From positions 2,170,001-2,234,000 of the forward strand of contig OW818666.1 in the NCBI GenBank assembly GCA_942493035.1: DNA of 64,000 nucleotides, read 5' to 3'. Below the pieces are notes generated by a model that had not been told where the DNA came from, made no database searches, and saw nothing but the letters and a program-made list of their open reading frames with translations. Shown piece after piece: positions 60,785-64,000 of the stretch. This stretch comes from WRGT01 sp942493035 (GTDB lineage Bacteria; Spirochaetota; UBA4802; UBA5550). Every line of letters starts with the position of its first letter. Within the stretch, counting starts at the first letter, position 1. Made by a program: the position numbers and the translations under genes.

Positions 60785-63193
60785 ATGAAAGACAGATTTG
60801 ATAAAAGAATACTTGATATACTCGAATGGCCCCTCATTGAAGAGAAGATAATCTCCCTCTGCGTTTCCGACTCGGCAAAGAGACTGGCATCCAAGCTGAA
60901 ACCTGTTCCGGAACAGAAGGTTAAAGTTCAGATGAAAAAGATCAGCGCCATGAAGGATCTTATCCAGCGGGGGAATGCTCCTCAGCTAAGCGGGATAAGC
61001 GATATTTCCGGTCTTACGGCAATAGCAGGGAAAGGGGGAGTTCTCGACATTGAAGAGCTTCTACAGGTTAAACAGTTCACCATTGCCTCGGAGAGGATAA
61101 AAAAATATCTCGCGGCGCACAGGGAGGAGTTCACATCTCTTGAGGATGAATACTCGCGGATCAATCCGCTGAACGAGCTGAATAAAATTCTGGCAGAGGC
61201 GATTACCGACGACGGTTACCTTAACGAGGATAAGTTCCCCGTCCTTCGAAAATTAAAAAAAGATATACACGCGACTAAGATCGACATTGAAAAACGGCTC
61301 AGTAAAATAATACACTCTCCCGACAACGAGAAGATACTTCAGGAAAAAACATTCACCACAATAAACGGCCGTTATGTGGTACTTGTTAAATCCGGGATGA
61401 GAGGAAAGATCAACGGAAACGTTCACGATATATCTGCAAGCGGCGCTACGGTATATTTTGAACCGGCAGAGATTACTCACATCAACAACAATATAATTAT
61501 GCTCGACAGGGAACTCTCACAGGAGATACAGAAGATTCTCGCGGAGCTGACCATAGCTGTTGCGGCTCACGGCGACTACCTTGACGCGAATCTCCGGGTA
61601 CTTACTTTTTTTGATTTTATAAATGCAGCCGCGAAGTTCAGCATCATGACCCGGAGCAGCGAACCGGTTATCTCGGACCAGCCGATCCTGAAGCTTTACA
61701 GGGCGCATCATCCGCTTCTGCACATAATGTCCCCCGATACTATCGTATCGAATGATGTTGAACTTGGTACTGATTATAACGCTCTTATTATCTCCGGTGC
61801 AAATACCGGCGGTAAAACTGTAATGCTTAAGACCATCGGTTTATGCACACTCTTTGCAATGTATGGACTGCATATACCTGCAAGCCCCGATTCGATTATC
61901 GGGATATTCAGAAATATTATGGCAGACATAGGCGATGACCAGAACCTGTCACAGTCGCTCTCAACATTTTCCGGACAGCTGACAATTATAAATGACATAC
62001 TCAGGCAGGCCGATGAGCGGACACTTGTAATTATAGATGAAATTATCGTAGGGACAAATCCGCGTCAGGGTGCCGCCCTTTCGCAGTCTATACTTGAATA
62101 CATGATCGACACTGGAAGCCGGATAGTTGTAACGACACACTACACAGAGCTTAAAGAACTTGCGGTGAACGACAGCAGATTCAGAAACGGATCTGTTACA
62201 TTCAACCTTGAGACTCTTAAACCGACTTACGAACTCCGCATCGGTATCCCCGGAGTAAGCCATGCCGTTGAAATCGCGAGAATCTACGGTGTCCCGGATA
62301 AAATACTCAGCAGAGCAAGCGAACTTATCGACAGCAAAGAGTCCAGCGTCGAAGCTCTCCTCGAAAAAATCCAGGCATATGAGGATGAAATAAAAGAGGA
62401 ACGGGAAAAAGTCCGCATGCTCACTGTTGAGATCACAGAAGACCGTGAAAAAATAAAAACAAAGCAGGATGAACTGAACCGGCTGATAGCCGAGACAAAG
62501 AAAGCGAAGGGACTGGAATTTATTGATGAGCTTAACTCTTACAGAGAGAAAATTTCGCAGCGTATAACAGAGCTTCAGGCTCTTAACCAGAAAGATGCAG
62601 GTAAGCTTAACGAAGAGATCATGAAACTCCGGAGTGAAATTACCGCAAGAATGAGTGAAGAATCGCGGGAGAAGTATTCTGATACACTGAAAGAACTTAA
62701 TCCCGATGAGGCAAAAAAAGGTGACAGGGTGTTTATTGCCTCTATCGAAGCAGAGGGTACTATCGAAGAGATTGACGGATCGGGGAAGAGCGCGCTTGTT
62801 CTCCTTGGCGGTGCGATAAAGTCCCGTTTCCAGATCAAAGATCTCTATCTCATACCTCACAGGTCGGGAGATAAATCTAAACAGAGAGATTATAAACGGC
62901 CCGTAATATCAGGAATTTCGGATAATATAATCGGGACCACAATTCAGACATCTTATAACACTATAGATCTTCGAGGTAAGAGAGTAGATGAAGCTCTTGC
63001 GTTTATGAATTCATCACTCGACAGGATGGACCGTCAGGGAATAAAAACGGTGATTATTATTCACGGCCACGGCACCGGAGCAATGAAACAGGCTGTTCGT
63101 GAAACACTTAAAATGAGCATATACGTCAGAAATTTCAGACCGGGCGAAATGGGCGAAGGCGGAGATGGAGTTTCCGTAGTGAGCCTTCGATAA
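60785..63193 (+). CDS. mutS2: MutS2-family ATPase/nuclease with Smr domain
   Basis: This 802-residue protein has an N-terminal core/lever region (KRILDILEWPLIEEKIISLC), the MutS-type ATPase and a C-terminal Smr domain. ATPase motifs are Walker A LIISGANTGGKTVMLKTIGL (about 333-352), the DIGDDQNLSQSLSTFSGQL region, Walker B TLVIIDEIIVGTNPRQGAAL and VVTTHYTELKEL. A coiled coil covers about 520-640. The Smr domain (about 722-802) has IDLRGKRVDEALAFM and IIIHGHGTGAMKQAVRE. MutS2 suppresses recombination and rescues collided ribosomes in other bacteria. Note IIVGTNP where most members have LGSGTDP. Confidence 0.93.
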   Translation: MKDRFDKRILDILEWPLIEEKIISLCVSDSAKRLASKLKPVPEQKVKVQMKKISAMKDLIQRGNAPQLSGISDISGLTAIAGKGGVLDIEELLQVKQFTIASERIKKYLAAHREEFTSLEDEYSRINPLNELNKILAEAITDDGYLNEDKFPVLRKLKKDIHATKIDIEKRLSKIIHSPDNEKILQEKTFTTINGRYVVLVKSGMRGKINGNVHDISASGATVYFEPAEITHINNNIIMLDRELSQEIQKILAELTIAVAAHGDYLDANLRVLTFFDFINAAAKFSIMTRSSEPVISDQPILKLYRAHHPLLHIMSPDTIVSNDVELGTDYNALIISGANTGGKTVMLKTIGLCTLFAMYGLHIPASPDSIIGIFRNIMADIGDDQNLSQSLSTFSGQLTIINDILRQADERTLVIIDEIIVGTNPRQGAALSQSILEYMIDTGSRIVVTTHYTELKELAVNDSRFRNGSVTFNLETLKPTYELRIGIPGVSHAVEIARIYGVPDKILSRASELIDSKESSVEALLEKIQAYEDEIKEEREKVRMLTVEITEDREKIKTKQDELNRLIAETKKAKGLEFIDELNSYREKISQRITELQALNQKDAGKLNEEIMKLRSEITARMSEESREKYSDTLKELNPDEAKKGDRVFIASIEAEGTIEEIDGSGKSALVLLGGAIKSRFQIKDLYLIPHRSGDKSKQRDYKRPVISGISDNIIGTTIQTSYNTIDLRGKRVDEALAFMNSSLDRMDRQGIKTVIIIHGHGTGAMKQAVRETLKMSIYVRNFRPGEMGEGGDGVSVVSLR

Positions 63194-63205
63194 AAAATAG
63201 AATGC

Positions 63206-63235
63206 TTGACTTTTTTAAATGAATAGTAGTAATAT
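63206..63235 (+). promoter_or_regulatory. Sigma-70-type promoter for the downstream lipoprotein
   Basis: TTGACT (63206-63211) and TAATAT (63230-63235) with an 18-base spacer, about 28 bases before the TTG start at 63263. Confidence 0.55.
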
Positions 63236-63262
63236 TTCTGATCAAAACTAAGGAGATTCCAT

Positions 63263-63871
63263 TTGAAACGTATATTCCTCTCATCCTTATTCCTGTTAAC
63301 TCTTTTAATGGCAACATCATGCACATCTTTCGATAAAGATATCTACTTCAAAGACACAGTCAAATTCAGTAAAAATGTCCGGATTGCAGTACTACCCTTT
63401 GAAGACGCCGTAAACGCCCAGAAATCCGGAATTAATGTAGCTGATGCAATAACAAATGAACTGATCAGAATATCGAACTGGGATATTGTTGAAAGAACAC
63501 AACTCATGAAAGTTATTAAAGAACAATCTATTGAATCAACAGGGATGACTGAAGAGGATTACAGTAAACTAGGGAAGCTTGCCAACGTTGATTATTTTAT
63601 CACAGGGAGCCTTGGTCAGTACCAGCAGTATCCTGACGGTGACGGAAATCCCGGAATAAGAATTACCATCAATCTGAGATTCATTGATACTACACATGGT
63701 AAAATTATTGGTACGGGAAGATATAGTTACAATACAAATAAAAACTATCTTCGCGGGTGCTGTCTTACCGGATGGTTTTTCGTCTTTTTACCGGAGGATA
63801 CCATTGACCGGGAACTTTCTAAAATGTCGAAGATACTTATTCAGGACATGAAAGAGCAGCTCAAAATCTGA
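63263..63871 (+). CDS. CsgG/TolB-N-like lipoprotein
   Basis: This 202-residue exported protein has a TTG start preceded by AAGGAG seven bases upstream. The lipobox is LLMATSC (Cys at about residue 20). The domain at about 40-150 (VRIAVLPFEDAVNAQKSGIN; ELIRISNWDIVERTQLMKVI; LANVDYFITGSLGQYQQYPD) has the fold of CsgG-type secretion lipoproteins and of TolB-N/FlgT-like proteins. A late hydrophobic segment, CCLTGWFFVFLPE, is unusual. It may sit in the outer membrane. The exact role is unknown. A terminator follows. Confidence 0.75.
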   Translation: MKRIFLSSLFLLTLLMATSCTSFDKDIYFKDTVKFSKNVRIAVLPFEDAVNAQKSGINVADAITNELIRISNWDIVERTQLMKVIKEQSIESTGMTEEDYSKLGKLANVDYFITGSLGQYQQYPDGDGNPGIRITINLRFIDTTHGKIIGTGRYSYNTNKNYLRGCCLTGWFFVFLPEDTIDRELSKMSKILIQDMKEQLKI

Positions 63872-63890
63872 CATTCCATAAAATAAATTT

Positions 63891-63922
63891 ATACAGAGGA
63901 GAGTTCACTCCTCTGTATTTTA
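63891..63922. terminator. Rho-independent terminator
   Basis: The stem ATACAGAGGAG / CTCCTCTGTAT is followed by TTTTAAT. It lies 20 bases after the lipoprotein stop, between convergent genes, so it can serve both strands. Confidence 0.65.
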
Positions 63923-63927
63923 ATATT

Positions 63928-64000
63928 TCATCGGGCTATTTCAACCGGTTCTTTAATCACAACATTATTCCTCTTCAGAAACTCATTAAATCCGTAAACC
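63928..64000 (-). CDS. 3' end of a gene running off the right edge
   Basis: On the minus strand the frame reads VYGFNEFLKRNNVVIKEPVE and ends IAR before TGA at 63930-63928. No family can be named from 23 residues. Confidence 0.45.
   Translation of the reverse strand, partial: VYGFNEFLKRNNVVIKEPVEIAR

Noticed and set aside
1..64000. tRNA or rRNA genes
   Set aside because: No cloverleaf or rRNA-like sequence was noticed, although a covariance search would be needed to exclude a tRNA.

Overview
The window looks like chromosomal DNA of a low-GC, diderm, lipoprotein-rich bacterium. A spirochaete (Spirochaetota) is the best guess, resting on a single-polypeptide pyruvate carboxylase, MutS2, many cysteine-anchored lipoproteins, a FlgM-like protein, TTG/GTG starts, many PAS-type histidine kinases and an integron-like cassette array. 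No rRNA or tRNA was seen, so the placement is inference.

Positions 1-19,440 are an AT-rich accessory region. Almost all non-transposon genes lie on the minus strand as single-gene or two-gene units: MazEF, two PIN-domain toxin-antitoxin pairs, a methyltransferase, secreted metallopeptidases, an acyltransferase, a DUF4062 protein, a DUF3800 protein, a beta-propeller lipoprotein and an alpha/beta hydrolase. Several junctions carry imperfect palindromes built like integron attC sites, with outer core sites of the ACATAAC / GTTATGT type, inner boxes of the GCTTACC / GGTAAGC type and a variable hairpin whose two arms change together. Others carry a 260-460 bp non-coding repeat bounded by the same core-site sequences. 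I see no integrase, so this reads as a cassette cluster lacking its integrase, or the distal part of an integron continuing off the left edge. IS110, IS3 and IS21 elements have landed in it. The IS21 copy splits a DUF3800 gene cleanly, with a target-site duplication.

From 19,485 onward the DNA is richer in GC and carries housekeeping and signalling genes: an Old-Yellow-Enzyme/FeS oxidoreductase, a von Willebrand A lipoprotein, a PilZ protein, two RND pumps, RsgA, pyruvate carboxylase with an MFS exporter, MutS2, a class III cyclase and many two-component proteins. Two clusters stand out. Positions 25,160-29,108 form a tight five-gene operon of corrinoid protein, MtaA-like methyltransferase, DUF1638 protein, GAF histidine kinase and response regulator, which suggests signalling coupled to corrinoid methyl transfer. 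Positions 41,416-46,242 place a GHKL protein, a STAS-like protein and a hybrid kinase next to a SpoIIE phosphatase with a membrane sensor, which suggests a partner-switching circuit.

The intergenic spacers of this second part are seeded with GC-rich perfect palindromes. They fall into several families whose flanks are conserved while the stem sequence varies in a paired way, and some are nested in each other. One copy truncates a ParE toxin gene, so these elements appear to have moved.
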